From NCBI GenBank assembly GCA_037128295.1, contig JBAXWR010000002.1, positions 1 to 64,000 of the forward strand: a stretch of DNA of 64,000 bases, read 5' to 3'. The position numbers and the translations under genes were made by a program. Each line of letters begins with the position of its first letter. The first letter of the stretch is position 1. Under the pieces are notes generated by a model that saw only the letters and a list, made by a program, of their open reading frames with translations, ran no database searches and had not been told where the DNA came from. Positions 27,001-34,123 of this stretch are shown one piece after another. Origin of the DNA: JAAFHB01 sp037128295 (GTDB lineage Bacteria; Bacteroidota; Bacteroidia; Bacteroidales; Prolixibacteraceae).

Positions 27001-27861
27001 TGCTTTAAGCGCTTCGGAAGTTTTCCCCTTTGCGCCTGCCTCAAGGTATTTTCCCAGCCTGATCAGGGTGATAATTGCAGCACCGGTTTCGAAATAAACA
27101 TTTGGATTGCTGATAACCCCAATTGTGACAAGAAGACTTGAAAAATAAGCAATTGAAGAACCCATAACGATCAGCACATCCATATTTGCACTTCCATACC
27201 GAAGGCTTTTATAGGCACCGACGTAAAACTGCCAACCCACAACAAACTGAACAATCGTAGCTGCAAAGAGCATCAAAAATTGATCATATTCAAAACCAAC
27301 CAACCTGAAATCACGCATCATACTGTAAATGATCAGAGGAATCGTGAAAATCAAGCCGATTATCAACAATTTCTTCTGTCTGCACATTTCCGAAGCCTGA
27401 ACCATCGCTTCGATGTCTTCAATTTCCTCCGGATCGTTACCCTGTATGATTTCGAATCCGGCTTTGCGTATCACGCCGGCAAGTTCTGCGATACTTGTCA
27501 TTCCAGGAATGTATTCCAAACTCAGCCGCCCGTTACCGAAACCCACAGACGCATTAAGTACACCATTCTGCTTGTTTAGTATCTTTTCCAAGGTTAAAGC
27601 ATCTGTATTGTCCTCCAGACCAGTGACAGGCAAATCAAGTTTACCCGTCGCAATACCATACCCTATCCTGCTCACTGCCGCAACAATCTCTTTCTCGCTC
27701 AACAACGAAGGATCAAAACTTACGGTGAGCCTTTCGGTTGCAAATTCAACGTTCGCCTCTGTAACACCTTTTAATTTCTTAACATTCAATCCTATGGCAG
27801 ATGCACAATTGATACAGGTTAAACCTGTTACAGGCATGGTGATGATCTTTGATATACTCAT
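24037..27861 (-). CDS. Fusion: copper P1B-ATPase + ETR1-like copper-binding membrane domain + histidine kinase
   Basis: This 1274-residue frame has three parts. (1) Residues 1-815: a CopA-type copper ATPase with HMA domain 1 (C16xxC19 in GLTCINCAS), a second HMA-like fold that has lost its CxxC (about 75-140), the transport motif C449-P-C451, TGES, D493 in DKTGT, and GDGINDAPAL. (2) Residues 820-965: one bridging hydrophobic segment, then a three-helix ethylene-receptor-like domain; Y882, I912, C915 and H919 match ETR1 Y32, I62, C65, H69, while ETR1 D25 and K91 correspond to N875 and D938. (3) A coiled coil (about 970-1050), HisKA with H1062 (SISHDLRAPLRH) and an HATPase of the Cph1 type. There is no receiver of its own; one follows 41 bp downstream. 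An A8 tract lies exactly at the ATPase/sensor junction (25408-25415). Confidence 0.88.
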   Translation of the reverse strand: MSISKIITMPVTGLTCINCASAIGLNVKKLKGVTEANVEFATERLTVSFDPSLLSEKEIVAAVSRIGYGIATGKLDLPVTGLEDNTDALTLEKILNKQNGVLNASVGFGNGRLSLEYIPGMTSIAELAGVIRKAGFEIIQGNDPEEIEDIEAMVQASEMCRQKKLLIIGLIFTIPLIIYSMMRDFRLVGFEYDQFLMLFAATIVQFVVGWQFYVGAYKSLRYGSANMDVLIVMGSSIAYFSSLLVTIGVISNPNVYFETGAAIITLIRLGKYLEAGAKGKTSEALKALAGLRPKNARVVRNGNESELPVDQVIVGDTIVVRPGEKVPVDGIICEGHSAFEEAMLTGESMPVSKGPGDEVIGSSINREGMIRFEATKVGKNTTLAQIIRLVQEAQGSKAPIQKLTDEIGKYFVPIIIGISLFTFIGWIYVAQIGWTGAMINAIAVLVIACPCAIGLATPTAIIVGTTKAAENGILFKNSEILERAGKVNIVVFDKTGTITCGKPEVTDIETLGTMDENEVLRLAASAERGSEHPLGQAIVKAAADKVIHLSEPVQFRSFGGFGIRAIVDDKIIVIGNLRMMQNEEIDISAIQMKVLNIQTQGKTALIVSIKTVDGTCPAVPIGIISLADTVKPGAKEAISDLRQLGLDIVMITGDNQSTADAIARQVGIERVLADVLPGDKARVIKELQTSNSLGNYENPIIAMVGDGINDAPALAQADVGIAIGTGTDIAIAAAGVTLVGGEVSGVGRAISLSRGTSQTIVQNLIWALFYNVALIPIAAYGLLSPMFAAGAMAFSSLFVVTNSLRLRVYKVHTFVQKKSLLSQGMTLLPRIIAPAIALAILIIGPMVIMPGKMEILGTNPGNMKPLIMMVMAISNALIAISYASIPFFLIIFVRKRKDMPFTWIIFLFGLFILACGTTHIFHVIGLWWDVNWWQASVDAICAMVSVATAVVVWPVLPRLLSIPSPNQLKMVNAELRKEKDKLVYTQAELHKAYEEVEHRVKERTEELMIANRFLLDEINGRKKAEEEVRKLNQSLELRVIERTEKLEAANKELEAFSYSISHDLRAPLRHISGFISLFLECKTTELTKEELGYLDVAVKSSEEMGKLIDALLSFSRLNRSELRKVKINTIQLINNSLQLFQPEIISRNIQIVINEIPDSWADQQLLSQVWTNLISNAVKYTGKKEKAMIEFGSFVENIETVFFIKDNGAGFNMKYVDKLFNVFQRLHKPRDFDGIGIGLANIHRIIARHGGHCWAEGEVGKGATFYFSLPDQIS

Positions 27862-27965
27862 TTTCTTTCATTTAGAATGATTCGGGGGTTCCTTTGACTT
27901 GTAAAAAAAAGAAATAAACAACCTCCGGGCCATTCTCAAAAATAAAAAAAAAATTGTTGTTTTAC

Positions 27966-28006
27966 TTTGTTCTTTGTAAAAATTATTTAACTTTGCATCT
28001 CAAAGT
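27966..28006 (+). promoter_or_regulatory. Bacteroidota-type promoter overlapped by an inverted repeat
   Basis: TTTG at 27966-27969 is followed after 18 bp by TAACTTTG at 27988-27995, close to the phylum consensus TTTG(N19)TAnnTTTG. The -7 element overlaps the dyad ACTTTG-CATCT-CAAAGT (27990-28006), which ends 8 bp before the ATG of the membrane-protein gene. The same dyad is found again at 28988-29004. A repressor bound there would block transcription; the winged-helix protein encoded at 28672 is the obvious candidate (inference). Confidence 0.6.
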
Positions 28007-28014
28007 ACTTTTAT

Positions 28015-28659
28015 ATGGAAGACAAGAATCAATATCTGGAAAGCATACAAGAGATTAGGTCGATGATGGAACGCTCCTCAAAGTTTATGTCGTTAAGTGG
28101 ATTGTCGGGAATTGGAGCCGGAATTACGGCCTTGATCAGCGGAACGATTGCATCCATTTATTTAGGTTACATCAATGTACTTGATAATGTGCATGTTGGA
28201 ATGGATTCCCAAACGGTATCAATCAATCAGATCATATTTTTCTTGATCCTTGGAATTTCCACAATTCTTGTTGCTATCGCACTTGCTTTTGTGTTTACCC
28301 GCAGAAATGCCAAAAAGAAAAACCTTCCCATTTGGGACAAGAGTGCTAAGCTGCTAACAGTGTCCATGCTTATTCCGCTGATCGCAGGTGGGCTGTTTAT
28401 ACTGGCACTTGTATTCAAGTTTAAGATTTACGGTTTGGTTGCTCCCTCGATGCTTATATTTTATGGACTCGCACTTGTCAATGCGGGCAAATATACCGTT
28501 AGTTATACACATTGGCTTGGTTTGGCCGAAATCGCAATTGGTCTTGCCGCACTCCTGTTTTATGGTTTCGGGTTAATTTTCTGGATGATTGGCTTTGGAA
28601 TTTTCCACCTGATTTATGGAATCCTGATGTACTTTAAATTTGACCGTAATATTCAGTAA
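28015..28659 (+). CDS. Six-helix membrane protein of unknown function
   Basis: The 214-residue protein has a short polar N-terminus (DKNQYLESIQEIRSMMERSSKFMSLSG) and about six hydrophobic segments. Proteins of this kind with the SIQEIRSMMERSSKF opening are common in Bacteroidota and are regularly encoded directly before a small winged-helix regulator, as here (12-bp gap). No catalytic motif is visible. The pair may form a signal-responsive unit, but its role is unknown. Confidence 0.75.
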   Translation: MEDKNQYLESIQEIRSMMERSSKFMSLSGLSGIGAGITALISGTIASIYLGYINVLDNVHVGMDSQTVSINQIIFFLILGISTILVAIALAFVFTRRNAKKKNLPIWDKSAKLLTVSMLIPLIAGGLFILALVFKFKIYGLVAPSMLIFYGLALVNAGKYTVSYTHWLGLAEIAIGLAALLFYGFGLIFWMIGFGIFHLIYGILMYFKFDRNIQ

Positions 28660-28671
28660 TCTAAGTATTTC

Positions 28672-28968
28672 ATGAATAATATCATAGCCGATTTAAACAA
28701 AGCTTTTGATAACAGGGTCAGGTTGGGCATCATGTCGATCCTGATGGTTAATGATGATGTGGATTTCAATGCACTTAAAGAGATGCTGAATCTCACTGAT
28801 GGCAATCTGGCAAGTCATTTGAAAGCTCTGGAGGGGACTGGTTACATTGTGATGTACAAAGAATTTGTGGGCCGTAAACCAAGAACAAGTTTTTCGGCAA
28901 CAGCCTCAGGTAAATCTGCTTTTAAAACACATCTTGATGCACTTGAAAAACTGATTAAAGGGGGTTAG
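28672..28968 (+). CDS. Small winged-helix transcriptional regulator (ArsR/MarR-like)
   Basis: The 98-residue protein is a single winged helix: NKAFDNRVRLGIMSILM, then a recognition segment FNALKEMLNLTDGNLASHLKALEGTGYI and a wing YKEFVGRKPRTSFSATASGKSAF. It lacks cysteine pairs typical of metal-sensing ArsR proteins. It probably binds the ACTTTG-N5-CAAAGT dyads at 27990 and 28988 and so autoregulates its operon and the genes that follow (inference from proximity). Confidence 0.85.
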   Translation: MNNIIADLNKAFDNRVRLGIMSILMVNDDVDFNALKEMLNLTDGNLASHLKALEGTGYIVMYKEFVGRKPRTSFSATASGKSAFKTHLDALEKLIKGG

Positions 28969-28987
28969 ATTATTTTTTTGTTGACTT

Positions 28988-29004
28988 ACTTTGCATTTCA
29001 AAGT
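28988..29004 (+). promoter_or_regulatory. Second copy of the ACTTTG-N5-CAAAGT dyad
   Basis: The dyad ACTTTG-CATTT-CAAAGT repeats the one before the regulator operon, including flanking TACTTT. It is followed at 29017 by an ATG that opens only six codons before a stop, and 120 bp later by the next membrane-protein gene. It probably places the 29128-31288 genes under the same regulator. A clear TTTG -33 element was not found here. Confidence 0.5.
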
Positions 29005-29127
29005 ACTTTCATTTTTATGGGATCTAACAACACTTAAAAATAAAAGAAATGAATCGAATCCGAAAAGATAAAAAAAATGCCACAAAGGCTTTTCAAAGTT
29101 GACTCATAAATATAACAATTAATCAAC

Positions 29128-29730
29128 ATGATAACCGAATTATTTACATTATGCTTTGACAAAAGATTACGGAAAACCATTTTCCGTTTTGCGATTGTGG
29201 GACTTTTAATCCTTCTTTTAACAATCGTAGTTTTGCTATTCTTACTGGCCAAGTTTTTTGAGATCCAATCTAAACCGGATGGATTCGCAGACAACCTTAA
29301 AATCCCTGAAAATATTCAGATCAGCTACCCAAAAAATGATGGTTCAGATAAAAGAGAGTCGGACTGGCCAACTTTCCCCCAAGGAAAAACTGCAGATTTT
29401 CAACTCTATAATTCATTTCAACCAGGACTTTACAAATTTGATTTCTGGACTGGCAAAATTGAATGTGGTACAATCTACCTGAAAGCTTATGAAATCACCC
29501 AGGATTATCCCCTTTCAGTAAACAGGTTACCCAAGGAAAGTTCAATCAGAATAAATAACGACACAGATCATATTCTACGTTTTGGCACGGCCTCCGATTT
29601 AACGATCTACGAAGGTGATTTTGGCAAACCTTATGCAGCCCGTTTTGAAGTCTGGTTCAAGCCTGAAACCGGGAAACAGGAAAAGAAGCTGATTGAAAAG
29701 AACTACATCATTGAAGGGTGGCAAAGGTAA
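29128..29730 (+). CDS. Membrane-anchored protein of unknown function
   Basis: The 200-residue protein has one strong transmembrane segment (about residues 19-43, VGLLILLLTIVVLLFLLA), leaving a mostly beta-type extracytoplasmic domain with no recognised motif (SSIRINNDTDHILRFG, YAARFEVWFKPETGK). The cytoplasmic N-terminus is short and basic (DKRLRKT). It is encoded between the regulator and the DUF4173 gene on the same strand and may be part of the same transcription unit. No function can be assigned. Confidence 0.7.
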   Translation: MITELFTLCFDKRLRKTIFRFAIVGLLILLLTIVVLLFLLAKFFEIQSKPDGFADNLKIPENIQISYPKNDGSDKRESDWPTFPQGKTADFQLYNSFQPGLYKFDFWTGKIECGTIYLKAYEITQDYPLSVNRLPKESSIRINNDTDHILRFGTASDLTIYEGDFGKPYAARFEVWFKPETGKQEKKLIEKNYIIEGWQR

Positions 29731-29773
29731 AAATAAATATTCTCTATTATATAACTCTATAAATCAATTAATT

Positions 29774-31288
29774 ATGAAATTCAGGAATTGGTACTATCTA
29801 TTAAGTGTGGTATGTTTTACTTTACTCTTTTACAAGCAACTACCCGGGATCAATGTTCTTTTGTTTGCAGGACTGCTTCTATCAGCTTCAGTTTTAATGA
29901 ACACAAAAGTCTGTAAAACCAAGCAATGGCTAACCATTGCAGCCGGAACTCTATTTTCATCCTTCTTCGTTGCTATCTATGCCAACAGCCTCACAATTAT
30001 GATGAGCTTAATCTCAATGATTATTCTGATGGTCATTCAAAAATCCAAAAACACATCCTATGGTGTTGCCCTTGGGGGCGGAATAATTTCTGTGTTTGGA
30101 TCAGTGATATTTATGATACTTGGGATCAACAATGCACAACGGTTAAAAAAGGCTCAGAAAACACAAAGTCTGAAGAAGACGAATAAGCTGGGTCCGGTTT
30201 TCGTGGTTGTGGTTGTTTCTTTCCTCTTCCTTTCACTTTACCGTGAGGTCAACCCGATTTTCGATGCTTATTTTGCTTCCCTGTTGGGAAACATCGAGTG
30301 GGGGTGGATTTTCTTCACATTGTTTGGTTCGGCTATTTTGTATTCTTTCTTTTTTCCCCCAAGGTTATTAATGAAATTGCTTAAAATTGAGAACAGTTAT
30401 GGAAAGACAATTGGCGAAAACTACCCAAAACCGAAGTTCTCTTTCAGTATCAACCTGTTTGCCAATTTTGAAAACGAGCGGTATTCAGCTTTGCTTATGT
30501 TTGGAATACTAAATCTGTTGTTGCTTTTTCTCAATTTGATCGACTTTAACTATCTGTTCCTGAAAGGGGAATTGCCAAAAGGGATCACCTATTCCGATTA
30601 TGTCCATTCGGGTGTTGGGGCAATCATAGTGTCGATTATTCTGGCCATTGCGTTGATCATCTATTATTTCAGGGGACAGATAAATTTTGATCCCAAATCT
30701 AAGATTATCAAAACACTTGTCTATTTCTGGATTGCGCAGAATATGATCCTGATCCTTATGGCCGCTTTTAAAAACCAACTTTATATAGAGGCTTACTCCC
30801 TGACATTTTTAAGAATAGGAGTTTATTATTACCTTGGTTTTTCGATCTTAGGATTGCTCCTGACGCTTTACAAGATTTATTATCAAAAAGATACATGGTT
30901 CCTCTTCAGAAGCAACCCGTTTGGATTTTACATCCTACTTGTGCTCTCGTGTGCCATAAACTGGGGCACACTTGTGACCAATTACAACCTGATCAACAGC
31001 AAAGAGGTGGACTTAGATTATATCGAAAGCATAGGTTTTGAAAATTATCCCTTGTTATGGGAGCGTCAGTATTTTGAGTCCAAAGAACATGCAACATTTG
31101 AACTCAGACTAACCTCAAAACCTGAGTACTATGATCTTCCCAATGCTGTTGGTTTAATTCTCGAAGATTATGAGAAAACAGGTTTTGTGTCCTATTCTTA
31201 TGAAATGGACAAAACATACCGGTATTTTGTGCAACTTGCAGGATCAGGGAAATTAAAGCCGGGTACTGAAAAAGAAAATTGGAAATAA
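29774..31288 (+). CDS. DUF4173-type polytopic membrane protein
   Basis: The 504-residue protein has about 11-12 hydrophobic segments and the recognised central region GITYSDYVHSGVGAIIVSIILA, FLRIGVYYYLGFSILGLLLTLYKI and SNPFGFYILLVLSCAINW, which match the DUF4173 family. ATG 29774 is chosen because the hydrophobic N-terminus MKFRNWYYLLSV begins there; an upstream ATG at 29693 would lie inside the previous gene. DUF4173 proteins commonly occur beside the small regulator type found here, but their role is unknown. The last codons lie in the first unit of a 20-bp repeat. Confidence 0.78.
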   Translation: MKFRNWYYLLSVVCFTLLFYKQLPGINVLLFAGLLLSASVLMNTKVCKTKQWLTIAAGTLFSSFFVAIYANSLTIMMSLISMIILMVIQKSKNTSYGVALGGGIISVFGSVIFMILGINNAQRLKKAQKTQSLKKTNKLGPVFVVVVVSFLFLSLYREVNPIFDAYFASLLGNIEWGWIFFTLFGSAILYSFFFPPRLLMKLLKIENSYGKTIGENYPKPKFSFSINLFANFENERYSALLMFGILNLLLLFLNLIDFNYLFLKGELPKGITYSDYVHSGVGAIIVSIILAIALIIYYFRGQINFDPKSKIIKTLVYFWIAQNMILILMAAFKNQLYIEAYSLTFLRIGVYYYLGFSILGLLLTLYKIYYQKDTWFLFRSNPFGFYILLVLSCAINWGTLVTNYNLINSKEVDLDYIESIGFENYPLLWERQYFESKEHATFELRLTSKPEYYDLPNAVGLILEDYEKTGFVSYSYEMDKTYRYFVQLAGSGKLKPGTEKENWK

Positions 31289-31340
31289 TTAGAAATATTT
31301 GGAAATAAATAGAAATATTTGGAAATAAATAGAAATATTG
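31281..31340 (+). repeat. Three tandem copies of a 20-bp AT-rich repeat
   Basis: GGAAATAAATAGAAATATTT is repeated at 31281-31300 (one mismatch), 31301-31320 and 31321-31340. The first copy contains the stop codon of the DUF4173 gene. A further partial copy at 31404-31431 supplies the start codon of the next gene. Related sequence occurs near 17848-17890 and, inverted, at 44821-44848. Confidence 0.85.
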
Positions 31341-31408
31341 AGTTTAGTTGAATATTGGAAATAGTCCAAATTGTCCAAATAGTCAAAATAAAATAAATGT
31401 TGAAATAA

Positions 31409-32179
31409 ATGGAAATACATAGAAATATTAGTAATACACAAATCTACAAACAGTTAGCATTGATAACGATTTTTTCGGTGGCGATGGGGATGTTAGAAAG
31501 TTCGGTGGTGGTCTATCTTAGGGAACTGTATTATCCGGGTGGGTTTCAGTTCCCCATCCGGGCAACCTCCTATACCGTAGCAGTTACCGAACTGATGCGC
31601 GAACTTGCAACGCTGATCATGTTGCTGACAATCGGAATGGTTGCAGGGAAAACAAAACAGGAAAGATTTGCCTGGTTTATTTACAGTTTTGCAATCTGGG
31701 ATATCTTTTATTACGCCTTTCTCTATTTGATTATAGGTTGGCCAATGAGCCTTATGGATTGGGACATCCTTTTCCTTTTGCCAATGATGTGGACAGGACC
31801 TGTTTGGGCACCGTTATTGTTATCGATCCTGATGATTATCCTCGCCATTTGCATTCTGGTTTTCTCCGATCTTCACCAGAATTCCCACCTAAAATTACAG
31901 GAATGGGCACTTTTGATTTCCGGATCCGTTGTTGTGATCATTGCATTCTGCAAAGACTTTTATATCTCGATGACAACACTTTATCCCTCGATTCCAGCCA
32001 TAAACCTCTTTTTCTCAAAACAAACCGGCGAATATGCAGCCAATTATGTACCAAAAAGTTTTGATGTTACAGTATTCACATTTGGAACCTTTCTTATTAT
32101 TGCTGGGATCTGGATGTATGTGCTTCGGAACAGGAAGGAATTAAAATTGAATATACTAAGTTTAGCGATTCTACCATGA
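31409..32179 (+). CDS. Polytopic membrane protein of unknown function
   Basis: The 256-residue protein has about six to seven hydrophobic segments, with conserved-looking GMLESSVVVYLRELYYPGGFQFP near residues 26-49 and VTELMRELATLIMLL near 58-72. No catalytic motif or named family is recognised with confidence. The first codons (MEIHRNIS) are encoded by a partial copy of the neighbouring 20-bp repeat; no alternative ATG lies before the first membrane helix. It is the last plus-strand gene before the inverted-repeat element. Confidence 0.72.
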   Translation: MEIHRNISNTQIYKQLALITIFSVAMGMLESSVVVYLRELYYPGGFQFPIRATSYTVAVTELMRELATLIMLLTIGMVAGKTKQERFAWFIYSFAIWDIFYYAFLYLIIGWPMSLMDWDILFLLPMMWTGPVWAPLLLSILMIILAICILVFSDLHQNSHLKLQEWALLISGSVVVIIAFCKDFYISMTTLYPSIPAINLFFSKQTGEYAANYVPKSFDVTVFTFGTFLIIAGIWMYVLRNRKELKLNILSLAILP

Positions 32180-32193
32180 AACGCTGAAACCCT

Positions 32194-32362
32194 AATAAGG
32201 GAATAAGATTGGTATATTGGTGAATTGACTTTGTTACTAAGGTTTTATAAGAAAAATAAGGTTTTAAAAAAATGATATTCCAAGGCTAAAAACCTTATTT
32301 AAATTTCTTTAACCTTAGTAACTCAAATAACAGAACTACCCCAAAAACCTTATTCCCTTATT
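32194..32362. repeat. 169-bp nested inverted-repeat element (MITE-like)
   Basis: Three pairs of perfect arms are nested at matching spacing: AATAAGGGAATAAG (32194-32207) with its complement at 32349-32362; GTTACTAAGGTT (32233-32244) with 32311-32322; and AAATAAGGTTTT (32254-32265) with 32289-32300. The two halves are therefore imperfect inverted copies of about 80 bp. It lies between the convergent ends of a membrane-protein gene and a kinase gene and has no coding capacity. It could be a miniature mobile element or form a long hairpin in RNA that stops transcription from both sides. Confidence 0.8.
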
Positions 32363-32435
32363 GTTCTGACCACACTCCAAAATCTGACGCAATACCCGAA
32401 ATTTCGGGACAAAGTTTCACAAAGAAGTTTTGGGA

Positions 32436-34004
32436 TCAGCTCTCCAACCGGGGGAAATAAAATTTGATCATCTCATCCAATGATTGCTGATCAAAAGGCT
32501 TTGTCATAAAATCGTTACAACCCATCTCCAATGCCTCTCCCCTTGAATATTTGACAGAATTGGCAGATTGTGCAATGATTACAATGGAAGGATTAAACTG
32601 ACGGATAATTCGGGTAGCTTCGTATCCGTCCATGCCTGGCATAGCGATATCCATCAATATCAAATTGATATCCGGGTGATTACGGCAAGCTTCAACTGCC
32701 GCGACACCAGTCCTGACCCTCAAAGTCTCTTTACTGAACTTTTTTACGAAGGCAGCGAGAACATTTTCAGAGGGTTTGTCGTCTTCGGCAATCAATATTT
32801 TCAGTTTTTCAGCCGGTTTTTCTTTCATTGCGATTGGTCCGGCATTTCCGATGATGGTTTTGTCTTCCATAACGCCGCTACAAGGAACTGTAAAATACAA
32901 TGTTGAACCATTAAGAAGGTTCGATTCCGCCCATATTTGGCCACCATTCCTCTCGACAAATTCTTTGCAAAGGAGCAACCCCAACCCTGTACTAGGTTCT
33001 CCTTCCGTGCCTGGCCGCCTGGTATTTACATCAATACGGAAAAGGTTATTTATCATTTCGTTTGACATTCCGATACCAGAATCCTTAACGGAAACAACAA
33101 TCATATTGTTTGTTTCAGGCCAGGCCGAGATCAGCACTTGTCCCCCCTTGTTCGTGAACTTTATCGCATTTGCAAGCAGGTTGCGGATGATGGTCTGAAG
33201 CATATACTTATCTGCAAACAATTCACCCTCCGTTGAAAATTCTGCATTTATATCAATTCCTTTTTTCTTTGAAGATACAGAAACAACAGTTAAACAATCC
33301 TTTACTATATTTTTTAGGTTAAGGCTTTGTGGGTAAAAAGATGTTTGCCCCCTTTGCATCTGCGACCATTCAAGAAGATTTTCGAGCAAATGGTAGATAT
33401 TGCGGGCCGATTGCTTCAAATCCAACATCATCTCCCTTTGCTCATCTGCGTTCAATTGTTGAGATTCATCTGCCATTATTTCGGTTAAACCCATAAACCC
33501 TCCCAATGGACCACGTAAATCATGGGCGATAATGGAAAAAAATTTGTCTTTGGTGGTATTTACATCGAAAAGTTCCTTCCTTTGTTGCTGAAGTTCCTTC
33601 CTTTGGGTATGTATTTTGAGATGGGTAGCTACCCTTGCTTTGACCTCCTCAGCTTTAAATGGCTTGGTAATGTAATCTGCCCCTCCTGCGCTCAAGGCTT
33701 TAACGACATCATCGGTATCGTTTAATGCACTGATAAAAATCACCGGCACATCATTGAGGATGGGATTTGCTTTTAAACGTTTGCAAACCTCGAACCCGTC
33801 CATCCCTGGCATCATAATGTCAAGCAAAATCAGGTCAGGTTTCTCCTTTTCAGCAACATGCAAGGCCATAGCACCGTTAAGGACGGATCTCACCTTATAT
33901 CCTTCAGCTTTAAGTATTTGTCCCAATACATTCAGATTGTCAACTACGTCATCAACAATCAGGATGTTCGGTATGGCCTGTACTTTTTGCTCTTCTGTTT
34001 TCAT
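32436..34004 (-). CDS. Hybrid histidine kinase: REC-HisKA-HATPase-REC
   Basis: The 522-residue soluble protein has an N-terminal receiver (10-130, D62 in LLDIMMPGMDG), a coiled coil (QRKELQQQRKELFDV), a HisKA with H161 in FSIIAHDLRGPLGG, an HATPase (about 270-380; NAIKFTNKGG, DSGIGMS, STGLGLLL) and a C-terminal receiver (about 405-522, D452 in LMDIAMPGMDG). The phospho-input therefore comes from another protein acting on the first receiver. It has no sensor or DNA-binding domain. It is 120 bp downstream of the Rpn-family nuclease gene on the same strand. Confidence 0.92.
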   Translation of the reverse strand: MKTEEQKVQAIPNILIVDDVVDNLNVLGQILKAEGYKVRSVLNGAMALHVAEKEKPDLILLDIMMPGMDGFEVCKRLKANPILNDVPVIFISALNDTDDVVKALSAGGADYITKPFKAEEVKARVATHLKIHTQRKELQQQRKELFDVNTTKDKFFSIIAHDLRGPLGGFMGLTEIMADESQQLNADEQREMMLDLKQSARNIYHLLENLLEWSQMQRGQTSFYPQSLNLKNIVKDCLTVVSVSSKKKGIDINAEFSTEGELFADKYMLQTIIRNLLANAIKFTNKGGQVLISAWPETNNMIVVSVKDSGIGMSNEMINNLFRIDVNTRRPGTEGEPSTGLGLLLCKEFVERNGGQIWAESNLLNGSTLYFTVPCSGVMEDKTIIGNAGPIAMKEKPAEKLKILIAEDDKPSENVLAAFVKKFSKETLRVRTGVAAVEACRNHPDINLILMDIAMPGMDGYEATRIIRQFNPSIVIIAQSANSVKYSRGEALEMGCNDFMTKPFDQQSLDEMIKFYFPRLES

Positions 34005-34123
34005 CTGTTTATTTCCGATTTTACGTTAAAATCAATAATATGTAAAAGTAGTGAAAATACAATACACATTCGTTGATTGGGAATTTTTGATTGCGGATTG
34101 CGAACCGATTGACCAAGACTATC

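Noticed and set aside
28981..29010. Second full promoter at the downstream dyad
   Set aside because: The -7-like sequence is TTACTTTG and no TTTG lies at about 19 bp upstream, so only the dyad is reported.
29017..29037. Six-codon leader peptide (MGSNNT)
   Set aside because: Too short, with no attenuator structure or regulatory codons; more likely a chance or decayed frame after the second dyad.
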